Shown: positions 9,918 through 21,540, numbered from the stretch's first letter. The stretch is 64,000 nt of DNA from Dryococelus australis (GCA_029891345.1 CM057003.1:14548709-14612708), one strand, 5' to 3'. Numbers and translations are program-made. The notes: a model not told the origin generated them from the letters alone.

Positions 9918-11690
9918 AAGCCGTAGCAAATATATTTGATAAAAATTTCGCAGAAGTTTATATACAGTCATCCCAGAACTTCAATTTGCAAAGTAAACGT
10001 TTTGAAAATAGTTTACTAGTATCAACTCCTTCAATTATTCAAGGGATGGTTCAATGGACATTAAAAAACTTCAAAGTAGCAAGGCCACTGGAATTAATGA
10101 GATACCTAATTTCATAAAAATAAAGGCTGTTTAAATATATGTACTCCTATATTAACTTTCATTCTTAACTATAGTTTGTCTTGTAGCGTTTATCCTAGTC
10201 TCTGGAAACAGACAATTGTCGTTCCTATTTTTAAGAAAAGGCAACAAACATGATGTGAACAGTTTTAGGCCAATTTCTCTTTAATCCATTCAATTTTTAA
10301 AATTATTTATATGGTGCTGTTACTTCTAGAAATCAAATTGATGCAATTTACTTTGATTTACAGAAAACGTTTTATACCTGCCAACACCCAGTAATACTTA
10401 AAAAAACTACAATATATTGGACTTGACAATTTACATATTAAATGGATTGGTAATTATCTTTATGATAGTAAATTTGTTGTTAGAATCGAAATCTAGCTTT
10501 TTTTTCCTTCTACCATGCATCATCTGATGTTCCACAAGGTGGTACTTTATGGCACCTACTTTTTAACATCTTCATTAATGATATAGGCAATGTTGTATGC
10601 AAATCAAGCATTACTTTACGCAGATGGCCTTAAAATATACAAGCATATCAAAGAAAGTACGGACTGTGTTCATCTACAAAATGACATTTGTGCAATCATT
10701 ATTGGTGTACTGATAATCTAGTGTCATTGAATTTAGTAAAATCATGCGTATTTACTTTACCAGGAAGACAAATCCTGTTATGTGCAAATATTATGTTAAT
10801 AATAATCCAATAAATAGAGTAGAATATGTTCTAGATCTGGGAATAACCCTAGATTCTAAATTGTACTTCATTTTCATGTTGAGCGTTTGATATGTAATAC
10901 TAGTCGTCTTTTAGGTTTAATTAAGTTCATTAATTTTTCTGCGGCTTCACCTGAATCACTATTGTGTCTTTATTATTCTTTAGTTAGGTATACATTAGAT
11001 TATTGCTGTGTTATATGGAATTACATTACACCTGACTCGAACAGATTAAAATACGTACAAAAAAAGATTTTCAAACTTATTTTTAAAAGATTCTCAAGTT
11101 ATTTGGATTTCAACTACAAAAATGAACTTCGTAGATTTAACACATTAACACTTTTAAAGAACGTCATGATATAAATGATGCTTTGTTTCTAGTCAATGTC
11201 TTTCAGTGATATTTGTATTGTTCTGCCATTATTAATAATGTATTAAAAAAATTTTCAAACTATATACTTAGAGTTATACATATTTTTTCCATGTTACACA
11301 ACAGCAAAGATCTTGCCAATAGATGCATTAATAATTTTAGTAAATCCTTCCATAACTTTGATCCCTTCAAAGATAAGAAACTAACCTTTTTGGAACTTGT
11401 ATAAACATTTAATTAGTCGTTAGCGTGTTTATTCCCTAGTCTAATGTTTATTATGCTGTTAATATTAAATCCTTTTACCTGTCTTGAGCTTTGTTAACCA
11501 CTAAGCCTGTATTATTCTTAGTCCAAAGTTTCATTATGTTAATGTTTGTCTTTATGACGTACTTGTCCTGTATTTTTGTCTCTTGTTTTTGTGTGTCGTG
11601 TAGTAGAGTTAGTTTCCTATGCATCAGTGCCATCCTATTATTGGCTTCAGCTGTTGTCTGGCACTTTAAACTGTGAATAAATAAATAAAA
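9918..11690 (+). pseudogene. Degraded Jockey/CR1-like LINE reverse transcriptase
   Basis: Frames shifted against one another spell the reverse transcriptase motifs of a non-LTR retrotransposon in the right order. They are KLQSSKATGINEIPNFI (10066-10116), WKQTIVVPIF (about 10203-10232), a FDLQKTF palm motif (about 10350-10371), VPQGGTLWHLLFNIFINDI (about 10529-10585) and YADGL (10617-10631). The last corresponds to the catalytic F/Y-A-D-D box with the second Asp changed to Gly. The thumb and C-terminal part (YYSLVRYTLDYCCVIWN, then ELRRFNTLTLL) lies in an open frame at 10887-11174. The relic closes with an AATAAATAAATAAAA tail near 11680. Endonuclease and ORF1 are absent, and there are many frameshifts and stops, so the element is 5'-truncated and dead. 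The clade assignment is by eye. Confidence 0.85.
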
Positions 11691-11699
11691 AGAACTGAA

Positions 11700-12345
11700 A
11701 ATTATTTTACGAATATGTATGCGTTCTCTCATCTGAGGAACTATTTATTATTAAAAATGGTTAAAAATTGTAATGTCATATCATACAGGTGATTATATTA
11801 AATCTAATAAATTAAACAGCTATTTGTTGCAAGTTTGAAAAAAAAAAAAAAAAAAAAAAAACAGGAAATTTGGCGTCCCATTAAAATTTTGTACACCGGG
11901 TCATTTGTTAAAAAAAAAGTATAGTCCCGTTAAACTCGGGACGTCTGGGCACACTAATGTAGTGGTCCCATCTTATTGTTTGTACTTAAGCGGTTTTAAG
12001 AGGTCGCCTTGCCATTTTATTGGCGGAAAGTGTACATTAATGATCAGAGCAAGGCCAATGAGATATTTGCACTACGTCACCCAAACATTTTGTAATACAG
12101 AATTCTGAAAAGGTGGGGGAGGAAGAGGGGAAAGCCAATTTCAACAATGTCGGAACGCTCTGAAATGGCGTTTTAACTGCAAATCATGTCCTGGAAGGAC
12201 TCGGCTGGCCTCGTCAGAATTATGTGTTCTTTTCTTAGCCCATGATATCGGCCGCACATCTTATAGTCTCGTTACACTAAGAAGTATGTTTGAAACACGC
12301 TGAAACGTGGCATAAATGCCAGGAATCACAACTTTAGCTTTTATA
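11700..12345. other. Intergenic, nothing recognised
   Basis: Contains a poly-A run of about 24 at 11839-11862, possibly the tail of an unrecognised retroposon. No coding evidence. Confidence 0.55.
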
Positions 12346-12565
12346 GTGGTGAAGGGAGATCGAAATGGAGCAGCGATGGAATGAAACGATAGAGAAACGG
12401 AGGAACCTCGAGAAAACTCACCTTACTGCGGTAACGTCCGCCACATGTGGAAAATCGATAGTGAACCGACCGCGAATCGATAGTGAACCAATCGTGAATC
12501 GAACCCGGATCGCCTTTTTTTTTTTAGGAATAGTTAACGCGTTAATCGCCAGATTGCCATCAGTT
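12346..12565 (-). mobile_element. tRNA-derived SINE copy 4
   Basis: The minus strand shows the B box CCGGGTTCGATTC, then a duplicated GGTTCACTATCGATT block, CATGTGGCGGACGTTACCGC and GAGTTTTCTCGAGGTTCCTC. The head upstream of the B box is interrupted by an 11-nt A run, so the A box is poorly preserved. The internal duplication (about 12450-12500) is not seen in the other copies. Confidence 0.7.
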
Positions 12566-12620
12566 ATGAGTCCATTTCTCGCCTAATATTTGTGGAAGAA
12601 AAGATAAAGCGAGTGGTTTA

Positions 12621-13036
12621 GGCTGTTCACGGTAAAATTGGCATTTTTCGAGGCTTTGCTTAAGATCTACTTGTATGCACGTTGTGTATTCTTCCGCCTT
12701 ATGTAAAATTAACATTGACATGGACCTCATCACTTTATTCATGCGTCGGTCAGATGAAACTGTAAAATTATTTGAAAAGTAAATATTTTACAAATTTGGC
12801 AATTTTTACACTTCGATGCATAAAAAAAACAGAAAGCGAAAGAAATAATTTAAGTTATCACAAATGGTTACCTAACACATTTTATTCGACGTTAAGATAT
12901 GGAACTACTTTCTATCCACCGTTGCCAACTTTACTGGGCGCACGTCCCTCAGGGCGCCCGTTAAAATATATGCAGGTAGGGGAAGCGACTATTTTATAAG
13001 GTTGAGTTCAAAATTGCTCACTTTATCTTGAACAGA
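12621..13036 (+). mobile_element. MITE A, near full length
   Basis: Runs from GGCTGTTCACGGTAAAATTG to TTGCTCACTTTATCTTGAACAG and carries all internal blocks of the family: CTACTTGTATGCACGTTGTG, ATGCGTCGGTCAGATGAAAC, CACTTCGATGCAT, GGTTACCTAACAC and TATGCAGGTAGGGG. No coding capacity. Confidence 0.92.
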
Positions 13037-14942
13037 ATTTATCAACAAGTTTCTTCGGGCCTATTTCATACTGCCTACAAGCATCGTTTTCTCAGCCAAA
13101 CACCCATATTAAAACTGTGTGTTCTACTTATGCATTTGATTGAAGATTAGTAGAATATTCTCGAGGACTGACTTTGCAAACTAAAGGCATGGTTTGTGTT
13201 GCCCTCAGAGTTGCGCGGATGGCAAACACAGCTTTATTGTGCTCCAGGAACAGCACACTATTGTTTTGTAACGTATAAAATGTCAGGAATAGTTTCATAG
13301 TATTTCAAGTGTCATGCCAGGGTATTACGCATCGTCGATGAAGATTCAGTGACTTGATCCATGTGCTAATTTTTGTGATAAGATGATTTTAATTTCTCTC
13401 CTTTGTGGCCACTACCTTTAATTTGAAATGAAAAAAAAGAACAGTCCAACTAAGGAAAAACAACTTCTAGCGATTAGTATGTAATTTTATGATTTCCAAC
13501 CGAATGTGTGTGCAGGAAAAAAATACTTTTTTTTAATTCCTTGATTTAAAAGTATTTGACAAACTAGGACCACATCATCCTTTTGACTTTTACTGTGAAG
13601 AAATGTTGTTGCAAACCATATACCAACTTTTCAACACAAAATAAAATACTAAGATAAATTAATACTTATATTCTCACATTTACTTTTAATTAATTTGTAT
13701 TATAATCAAAGTCTCTAATATAACTCTAATCATAATAAATATTATCTTCATTGAAAATAAATAATAATTAATTAACTACTTTAAAATTAAAGAATACATT
13801 TCTTACAACATTGCGCAAAAAGAGAAATGTTACGAAACTAATATTACAGTACATGATGTAAATTTCACATAAATCGCAAGAAAACCCCTGATTACAGTAC
13901 AACAGAGTTCTACATGGACACGTGAATTTTAAAGCACGTGTAAAACTACAATAATGTGGGTTTCTGACATAAGAATCTAAATATCTTCCTTGTAATGATT
14001 TTGTGGTGAAATTTTGATGCGAAAACCAAATTAGTAAATCAAATTCCTGCGTATGATAAAGTATTTCAATAAGAACGCAGTTATCAACAATACGCAGGTA
14101 TTTACATTTCTTTCGTCAATTAAAATAGCCGACGGTATACTATACACGACCTGTTTAATGATGTTTGAGACTAAATGATTTCTAAAAGACGTGAACAACT
14201 GGTTTTAACAACCCCCGAAAATTAAATAACTGTGAGTGGATTTAATTGATCTCAAACTGATATATAATTGTATGAAGTAATGACAAGTAACTGCATTAAT
14301 TTTATTAACTTGTTTACCAAAAGCATTAATGATATTTACTTTTTGGAAAGATATTTTATTACGTAAGCATTGAAGATTTTAATAACTTATGGTGAATATG
14401 ATTGCAGATAGCATAACATATCTATGAGAACGATTTTTTTTAAATGTTACCAGATTTGTATTTTTTGTACATGACACACTGTGATAACAAATGGTTAAAC
14501 TGAACACACAAAAATATCAATTTTAAATAATAATAAATGCACACCACGTACCGGAACTTCTTAGCAGAGCAGTTTAGAAAAATGTGAGCCACTGATTACT
14601 GCAAATGCCAGGCAGCTCAACATCACTGCCTAAGTGACAATCTTATCAGCGTACTGCGATAAATAATTCTCTGCGAAGATAAATTCAAGTGATAGATATC
14701 TGCATTATTGCATAATTAATAAATTTCCCACGACTTAGTTATGATAAGAATTGCGTACACTAAAGTAGGTCTAACGTGGGACGTTATTTATTTAAGAGTA
14801 CTCGCGAAGGAAATGTTAAATTGATAAAAAATATTAATATAACACGAGCAGATCTGTAAGTATGATACCCCTGCCACTATCGCAGCGATTTTCGAATGCG
14901 CTCTGCGTACCAAAAAGAAGATTGTGGGTTGAACTCCCTATA
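13037..14942. other. Long AT-rich region, nothing recognised
   Basis: About 1.9 kb with no frame over 60 aa, no tandem or inverted structure that I could see and no homology to the repeats in this window. It is the longest unrepetitive stretch here and could be single-copy intron or intergenic DNA. Confidence 0.6.
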
Positions 14943-15357
14943 GGCATGTTCACGATAAAACGAGCATTTTTGAAAACCTTGCTTGAGATCTACTTGTATG
15001 CACGTTGTGTATTCTTCCGTCTTAGGTAAAATTAACTCTGCCTCGGGCCTCATCGCTCTATTCATGAGTCAGTCAAGTGAAATTGTAAAATTGTTTGAGA
15101 AGGAAAATTTCATACATCTGCTCATTTTTACTCTTCGATGCATTAGGAAAAAACCTAAGGCGAAAGAAATAATTTAAATGTATAAATTGTTACCCAACAC
15201 TTTTTATTCGCTGTTAAGTTGTGGAACTAGTTTCCCTCCATTGCTACCAACTTAACTGGGCGCAAGTCACTCAGTGGGCCCGTTAAAATACGTGCAGGCA
15301 GGGGCAGTGACTTTTTTTCTAACGTTTATTCCAAAGTGCTCATTTTATCGTGAACAG
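14943..15357 (+). mobile_element. MITE A, near full length
   Basis: Starts GGCATGTTCACGATAAAACG and ends TGCTCATTTTATCGTGAACAG, with the family blocks in order. The left TIR carries an inserted A. Confidence 0.9.
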
Positions 15358-15410
15358 ACATTACCTATGGCATGGTCATCGGTAAGGTTTTTAGAACACT
15401 GAGTTATGTT

Positions 15411-15637
15411 GGGGGCCGCGGTGGTGTAGTGGATATAGTACCTGCCCCCCACCTAGGCAAACCGGGCTCGATTCCCGGCAGGATCGGTCCTATATCTTCG
15501 CATGTGGGAATCGTGCCTGACGATGCCTCTGGTCGGCGGGCCTTATCGGGGATCTCCCGCTTCCCCCGCTCCTGCATTCCGGCGTTGCTCCATACCTCGC
15601 CTCACCCTCACTTTCCCTGAAAACCTCGTTGTTAAGG
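15411..15637 (+). mobile_element. tRNA-derived SINE copy 5
   Basis: Head GGGGGCCGCGGTGGTGTAGT, A box TGGTGTAGTGG, B box GGGCTCGATTCCC, then GGGAATCGTGCCTGACGATG, CTGGTCGGCGGGCCTTATCG and the tail AAAACCTCGTTGTTAAGG. Plus orientation, nearly complete. Confidence 0.88.
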
Positions 15638-15750
15638 TACCCACACACGTGCAAGCCCAAACCTTGAGGCCGGAACTGCGCAGGAGCAGCCTTGAGGTTT
15701 GGCCTGAAACATGCTGTCCCTACACACGCATCAACATTCCTCAAGGAACA
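15637..15750. repeat. Repeat L copy 1 (possible small MITE)
   Basis: Begins AAGGTACCCACACACGTGC and ends near CTACACACGCATCAACATTC. Inside is an imperfect inverted pair CCAAACCTTGAGG / CCTTGAGGTTTGG around CTGCGCAGG. The motifs CCACACACG, CTTGAGG and CTGCGCAGG recur near 18.1-18.3 kb. It abuts the SINE tail. Confidence 0.4.
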
Positions 15751-16340
15751 GTTCAGTCCATGGCCATCGATGCCAACATCCGATCACGTTGCTTTATCGC
15801 GAAATTCGTTAAAACTCGCTTGGAAAAGCACAGTGGTATCTGGCAGTGGACCAGTCTTGGTTCCACCATCGTGGATGACCTTAACATATTATCAGCCATA
15901 TTATTTACTTCCGTCATCTTGCTTTGCATCTGCCATCTTGTTTCAAGGAAGGTCCAGTTCATGCTGTCATTCTGCTTTGGTACTTCATACTCTTGTCATT
16001 CCATGCCATTATTTTGTTTCTAGAATTGTTTAAATTGTTTTATGTGTATTTCTCTCATCTCTCTCACCTGCTCTCTCTCCCTCACACACACTTCATCCAC
16101 CATATTATATGTCTGTAAGCTGTCATATTGTTTCTTCTGCTGCAGGCCTCCATCTTGGTTCTTCTATCGTCTGCTAGGTGGTGCTGGTGTCAGCCGCCAT
16201 CTTGGATGTCGGTTGCTCTTGCCAAGGACGTCATATTGGTGTTATTATCATCTGCTAGATGGTCTAGTATCGGCTGCCTTATTGTTGCCCATTAGGGGTT
16301 CCATCTTGTTTTCCCCACTATATGCTCGGCAGCGCTAGCG
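15751..16340. repeat. Diverged short repeats around CCATCTTG
   Basis: CCATCTTG recurs near 15933, 16150, 16197 and 16296, partly within larger similar blocks (CATCTTGG..., GTCTGCTAG.TGGT, GGTGTCAG / TAGTATCGGCTGCC). This suggests a decayed tandem or dispersed repeat. The open frames here have no recognisable domain. Confidence 0.35.
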
Positions 16341-16439
16341 TAGTTTGATGTAATCGGCTATTAGGAGCACTGGTGTCGGCCGGAGCCTAAAGACCATGTT
16401 CCATGTGCTGTATGCAGACACTCACCTCTATCGACGTGA

Positions 16440-16556
16440 TATTATTTAATACAATATAGATTTCTGTGGAAATGAGGAGCGGCGAATTGTCGGACCTAGG
16501 ATTGGAGGACAGATGCCCTGGTCGACTGAGCCATCAGGTATCAGGACATCGGCGCC
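16440..16556 (-). repeat. tRNA-like relic
   Basis: On the minus strand, GATGGCTCAGTCGACCAGGG resembles an A box and D arm. GGTCCGACAATTC, about 30 nt further, is a poor B box. It could be a tRNA-derived repeat head but is weak. Confidence 0.3.
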
Positions 16557-18105
16557 ACTACAGGTCGAAATGATGTGTATGTGTGTGCGTATGTATGTAT
16601 GTATTTTTGTGTGTGTGTATATATATATACACGCATGGAAAATAAATTTTTATGTCAGATATGGTCGTTATGTTAGCGTGTGCAGCAGCCACGTTGGCAA
16701 AACACAGAAAATAACTTTTCATTGCTTTGGTGTCACTACAACCAGTACTCTGAATTTTATTTCTTGTTTATATAACACACAGTTCCTGTTGATACACATA
16801 TATCATTGACTATCTTTACCAGCCCACTTCTCCGTTTCTATTCCCAGACAATGAAATACCATAAAATTATTACTGATAAATATTGTTACATGCGAGGACA
16901 CCTGAGGGGCGCATCTGCGTCCGTGAGGAATGGTGGTCTTCGTAAAAAAAATTAATTTGATTTCAAATTTATTCTTTATGTTACTATGTACAATGTTAAA
17001 TTATCTGTCTCCACTTATCCTCTTTTTAGTCAACAGGGAGCTTAATATTTAATGTCAATTTAAACTCTAATTAACGTCCTTCTTAATTGTCTCTCTTGGT
17101 TACAGTCAAATAACTCATAATCATCAACAACTGTTCAGTCTATTTGTTGCCATCATTTATAATGTCTTTCACTCACGCATCTAGTCCAACAGTCCAGCCT
17201 GCCAGCCGCACCCTTCACTGCTTGATACTCGCAGTCGCAGACTCCCCTTCCGCTGGTCACTGGTCGCATTCTATCGCTCGGAACTCACCCACGCATTCAT
17301 TCATCCACTACAACTTGTCTCCCTGCCCGGAGGCCTGCTGCGAAATTTATAGTGACGTACCTCACCATCTGGAAGGTTCCTTGCACCCCGAAACGCACTG
17401 AGAGAACGAGATCAGTAATTCAGAACATTCCTCGGTATCGGGCGAAAACCACACGACCAGAGTCCGCGGCGTGCGTCTGTGATTCGAAACCCGCCATTGC
17501 TTGGACTTCCGCCGTCGCTATCGTATGACAACGGTCTTTACTTCTCTTCCACTCTCCCGCTCACGATGTGAAGCAGTGAGAACGCGAAAATATGTTACGT
17601 ACCTCAGTCGCACTCTTGTTGTCATCGCCAACATCTACGTTTGTACGAGAAACTCGAGGCGTATCTTGATCACCTAGAAAACTAAATCAAAATACAACAG
17701 TGTAGACGATGAAACAAACAAGAATGTTTACTGGAAGATGTTCAACCAAATTAAGCTCATCTTAACAATAGAAAGTACCATAACTTCGGTTTATAGATTT
17801 CGTCGCGTGCTGCTCTTGACTTGGTCAAAGCCTTCACTTTTTTTAAATTATTTTCGACGCGCACTTCTGAGATTATTTATCCATCTTATGACAGCATCTT
17901 TCGCGGTGTTCGTGTCCACCTTTTTCAATATTTTTTAACAGCCGAGCGTAGCCCGTGTCTTTTCCACCCTATCATGGTATTTCTTTACACTTCACTTGCC
18001 ACAGACATGGCTCACTCTCATATTTGTACCCAATCTTCTGGAAACTCGCGATTCACCGATGTGTCTTCGTCAAAAGCTGAAGGCGAACTGACGGAATATA
18101 AGTTG
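16557..18105. other. Intergenic, nothing recognised
   Basis: About 1.5 kb. There is a short (TG)n/(TA)n patch near 16605-16630, and the remainder has only short frames with no recognisable domain. GC rises around 17.2-17.6 kb. Confidence 0.5.
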
Positions 18106-18304
18106 TTTCCCCACACACGCCAGTTCTGGCATGTACAGTCCTAGACTGCGCAGGCCGTCGGAAAGGTTTTTCAATTCCGATTTTGTGGACCGCGCAGTTC
18201 ACGTGTGGCCTCAAGGCCGTTACCACACACGCTCCGGAACTCCCTGAAGCCGAGACTGTACAGTCCCGGCCTTGAGGAATTCCTCATCGTGTGTGGGCAC
18301 CTTT
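18106..18304. repeat. Repeat L copy 2 (inverted-end element)
   Basis: The left part CCCCACACACGCCAGTTCTG with GTACAGTC is echoed by the reverse complement of the right end, GTGCCCACACACGATGAGG with GTACAGTC. CTGCGCAGG and GGCCTTGAGG are shared with copy 1 at 15.64 kb. About 200 bp, non-coding, superfamily unknown. Confidence 0.45.
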
Positions 18305-19088
18305 AAAAAGTTGCCCAAAATCCTTCTGCTCGGACTCATTTCTTACGTGTGCAGCGGCTGATCGTATGGCTTCACTCAGCCGCGCCGACGGAAAAAAAAA
18401 CCCCCCCATTCTGCGACCTTCGCCGTGAGGAGGTAGGGCATTCGTGACGTACACGCCATGGACAACATGGTCACCCCTTCCCCAACCAGGAGATATACAA
18501 CCCCTAATTTCGCACAGCGAAGTCCTGAGAATGGGGTCTCCTCCCTTCCAAAGCCCACCCCTCTTCCGGTTTTCGGAGTATCTGCTTCCCTGGCGAGCGG
18601 TGTAAGAGGATCCCTAGCCCTCCATCAAATTTGAAATTTCAATAACGTTTTCGCATGTCCCTCACCCCCCTTCCCTCCACCCATCCAGGGCCGCGCCTCC
18701 TAACTCACTCTTCAATAACAAGCAGCAGATCCGCCCAAGACGCCACTTTCGCGCGGGAGGTGTTACCAACTTCGGCAGCAGGAAACTCCTCCGGCAAGTT
18801 AGCTGGAGGGACGCCTCGTCATGTTTCCCGCCCAGGAAGCAAGTTTCCCTCCTCCGACAGGGCTACTGTTCCACCGGCACGTCCTTCTACCCTTCCCGAC
18901 CTCTCAGCCCCCTCCACCACACCTTCACCTTGCAGCCCCGAGTCTTCCGTAATTGATTCCCCCCCCCCCCCAACCTTCTGTGTTTGTGAGCCACCAGTCC
19001 AGGATGTCTTCCAACGAATAACATCCCAAGGAAAATTTTGCTAATTTATTTACTTGTATATTTATGGAAGTAACTACTGTTTATTTAT
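18305..19088. other. GC-richer intergenic, nothing recognised
   Basis: C-rich stretches and poly-C runs near 18403 and 18961. A 129-aa frame at 18655-19044 is Pro/Ser/Thr-rich with no family signature and is probably a product of base composition. Confidence 0.5.
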
Positions 19089-19733
19089 TACTAGCTTTTA
19101 CCCGCGGCTACGCTCGCGTGGAATTCAGGACTTGAAATAACTATTTGGTTCTCTAGCCACTGGGCTACTGCGGCCCCACTATAAGATTTCTCTAGCCACT
19201 GAGCTACTGCGGCCCCACTATAAGGTTTCTCTACCCACTGGGCTACTGTGGCCACACTATATGTCTTGTCTACCCATTGAGCTACTGCGGCCCCACTATA
19301 TGGTTTATCTAACCACTGGGCTACTGCAGCTCCACTATATGGTTTATCTACCCACTGAACTACTGCGGCCCCACTATAGGGTTCTCTACCCACTGGGGTG
19401 CTGCGACCCCACTTTCGGGTTCTCTACTCGCTGAGCTACTGGAAGACAGCACATAGACAAAAAAGAAAGGAGAAATGTTTTACAATGCTTTTTTATGCAG
19501 TAATCCTAAGAAAAGTTTAATCCAGTACCTATGTACATCCCTGATCATCATATTTTTTGGAACCGTTTGATATATTTTCCTGAGTTAAAAAGTAGCCTAT
19601 GTCACTCTCCGGCCCTCCAACTATATCTGTGCAAAAAATCACTTCGATCCGTTTCTCCGTTTTGACGTGAAAGAAGGACAAACAAACAAACACTCAAACA
19701 CACTTTCCCATTTATATAGTAGTAAGGATTTAC
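19089..19733 (+). mobile_element. RTE-like 3' end or SINE, split by a minisatellite
   Basis: It begins ATTACTAGCTTTTACCCGCG followed by GCTACGCTCGCGTGG. It ends with AAAAAGTAGCCTATGTCACT, then CACTTCGATCCGTTTCTCCG, AACAAACAAACACTCAAACA and CACTTTCCCATTTATATAGT. This order of blocks is familiar to me from RTE-type retroelement ends and related SINEs in many arthropod genomes (from memory). A 39-bp minisatellite of about 300 bp sits in its first part. Confidence 0.55.
19143..19441 (-). repeat. 39-bp tandem array, each unit with a Pol III A-box-like motif
   Basis: Eight units with cores starting near 19157, 19196, 19235, 19274, 19313, 19352, 19390 and 19428 (spacing 39, then 38). On the minus strand most read GCCGCAGTAGCTCAGTGGGTAG. 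TAGCTCAGTGG fits the A-box consensus TRGYNNARNGG and looks like a tRNA D arm. No B box follows any unit. The 100-aa minus frame with a 13-residue repeat is a by-product. Confidence 0.88.
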
Positions 19734-20157
19734 ACTCTAAGAAATAATCTGTAAAATTACCATATCAGTGTATACGCACAGTGGCAAAGCGTGAATGGTA
19801 GAATATTTCCCCATACATACATACATGGTACCGTTTCTACAGTTGCTCAGGAGAGAGTCAAATGTGTAGGGAAGTTTCCGACTTTATACATTTTACAGTA
19901 GCGAAGCTAATCTTTCCCTGACGCGTAGTATTATTTCCGTTAACTTTATATGTTAAAAACTTCCATTACAGTTTAAAACAGTTTACCAGAATTTTTTTTC
20001 AGTATATCTATTTATTCTCATATTGTGTATGTTATAAATAATATCTGATTGTCTTTGTAAAAATATATTTGATTTGGTTCATGCGCATTTTTCCGACCAG
20101 AAACATATATGAACTGTACCATCGTAATACTGTTTTAATTTGGAGTTGGATGGGTTT

Positions 20158-20298
20158 ACACTGAAAATAATACTTTGTGGTGGCCACAAAATGTTTTTTA
20201 TATTCACTCTGCCAAACTTTTTTGGTTACTAAAATTTTATCCTTTAAAGTCTACAATCAAATTTGTGTTCACCACAAAGTATTTTATTTTTTCCGTGT
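20158..20298. mobile_element. Small foldback MITE (family I)
   Basis: The left end ACACTGAAAATAATACTTTG, continuing TGGTGGCCACAAA, mirrors the right end, whose reverse complement is ACACGGAAAAAATAAAATAC continuing TTTGTGGTGAACACAAA. About 140 bp overall with TIRs of about 35 bp that differ by a few substitutions and a small indel. Confidence 0.7.
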
Positions 20299-20454
20299 GG
20301 AAAGCGTGATGTCTTTGTCAACGCTTACCAGATTCGGATCTGTGATACTCGACTTCCTATATTATTGCGAATATTTTTAATTAACTATTTGCTTCTAGAT
20401 ATTTGAAGGCAGCCCTCCGACAGGACAAGTGTTTCGTTGGCACGCTCTTCTATA

Positions 20455-20688
20455 GGATGTTGCCAGTAAAGTGAGCACTTTTTAAGACCCTCCCAAAAGG
20501 CATTAGCTACTAATAAATGTATCTTATTCCAGCCTCAGGCATTACATTTTGAGGGTGGTGAAATGTATAAACTGTGTTTAGTGATCCCGCTGTAATGTTG
20601 GTATTTAAAAGCAGCAGGGAGATGGAAATTGGATTAAAGGAAAATTTGTAAGGGCCTTCAAAAGTGCTCACTTTACCGTGAACAGTCT
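20455..20688 (+). mobile_element. MITE B, subtype B2
   Basis: Left TIR GGATGTTGCCAGTAAAGTGA, right TIR GTGCTCACTTTACCGTGAACAG. The interior (CCCTCCCAAAAGGCATTAGC, GGGTGGTGAAATGTATAAAC, AAAGGAAAA) matches the copy at 42.4 kb and is a diverged form of family B. Confidence 0.85.
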
Positions 20689-20752
20689 GTACCATTGTCG
20701 ACCTCTCTCCCACACCCCTACTTCACTGTGCAATTCCGACACATTGGTATAC

Positions 20753-20981
20753 GCCGTTCACGATAAAGTGAGCACTTTTGAAGCCTAGTTACTTTTTTCT
20801 TTCAACCAATTTACATCCTTCCACCACTTGTTAATGTAAACCCTGCCATGTGAGTAATAAACACAGTGTATACATTCACCATACCCTAAATCAAAAGTCC
20901 GTGGCCACAATGAAATGTATTTAGAGGTTATAATGTCTGACGAAACAGCTTCAAAAAGTGCCCACTTTACCGTGAACGGCC
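20753..20981 (-). mobile_element. MITE B
   Basis: TIRs GCCGTTCACGATAAAGTGAG and GTGCCCACTTTACCGTGAAC. Interior TAGTTACTTTTTTCTTTCAA, CTTCCACCACTT and AATAAACACAGTGTATACAT in the inverted orientation. Confidence 0.88.
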
Positions 20982-21132
20982 TATAGTCGATTCCCTACCT
21001 CCCTTTTTGTTTTTGAACCATCAACGATGGCCCCCTTTCCAGCGGGGTACGTCACAAACTAAGTTTCCCGTAAACAAGACGAGCCGAAATATAGCCAAGT
21101 CGTTCCAAAATTCCCACACCCCGATTTATATA

Positions 21133-21366
21133 GGCTATTCACGCCAAAGTTATCACTTTTAAAAGTCCTATGAATTGGAATATAGTCAACAAATATATTT
21201 TATTTTAGCGTTAGAGGTTTATTCCGAGAATGGTGGAATATACACACTATGTAAGTTTATTTCTTACATTAAAGTATTTATTTAAAAAGGTGGTTAAAGG
21301 ATAAAATATGACTGAAAGGAAAAAGTAACTAGGGCCTCAAAAGCGCTCACTTTACCGTGAACGGGT
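21133..21366 (+). mobile_element. MITE B
   Basis: From GGCTATTCACGCCAAAGTTA to GCGCTCACTTTACCGTGAAC. The interior has GGAATATAGTCAACAAATAT, ATGGTGGAATATACACACTA, AAAAAGGTGGTTAAAGGATA and GAAAGGAAAAAGTAACTAGG, the best reference for the family B interior. Confidence 0.9.
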
Positions 21367-21431
21367 TATAGTAAATTTACTGGGAAGAAATTCAACCCAA
21401 CCGTTTGCTTATCAGTAAAACAACATACATA

Positions 21432-21538
21432 GGCTGTTCGAGGTAAACTCAGCACTGAGAGCCCTGATTAAGATCTATTTTTTCCTCCTCATTTTGTACC
21501 GTTCCGCAGAATGTAAAATTTACGTTGTCATGGGTCTA
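21432..21538 (+). mobile_element. MITE A, left fragment
   Basis: GGCTGTTCGAGGTAAACTCA through GTTGTCATGGGTCT follow family A's left quarter. The next A copy starts just 2 bp later at 21541, so insertion or recombination removed the rest. Confidence 0.8.
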
Positions 21539-21540
21539 TA

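Noticed and set aside
15372..16023. Frames of 82-173 aa around 15.4-16.0 kb
   Set aside because: The first part is SINE sequence; the remainder has no domain and overlaps diverged short repeats.
18655..19044. 129-aa Pro/Ser/Thr-rich frame
   Set aside because: Low-complexity, C-rich DNA with no signal, splice or family evidence.
19091..19393. 100-aa frame with a 13-residue repeat
   Set aside because: Explained by the 39-bp array with A-box-like cores.
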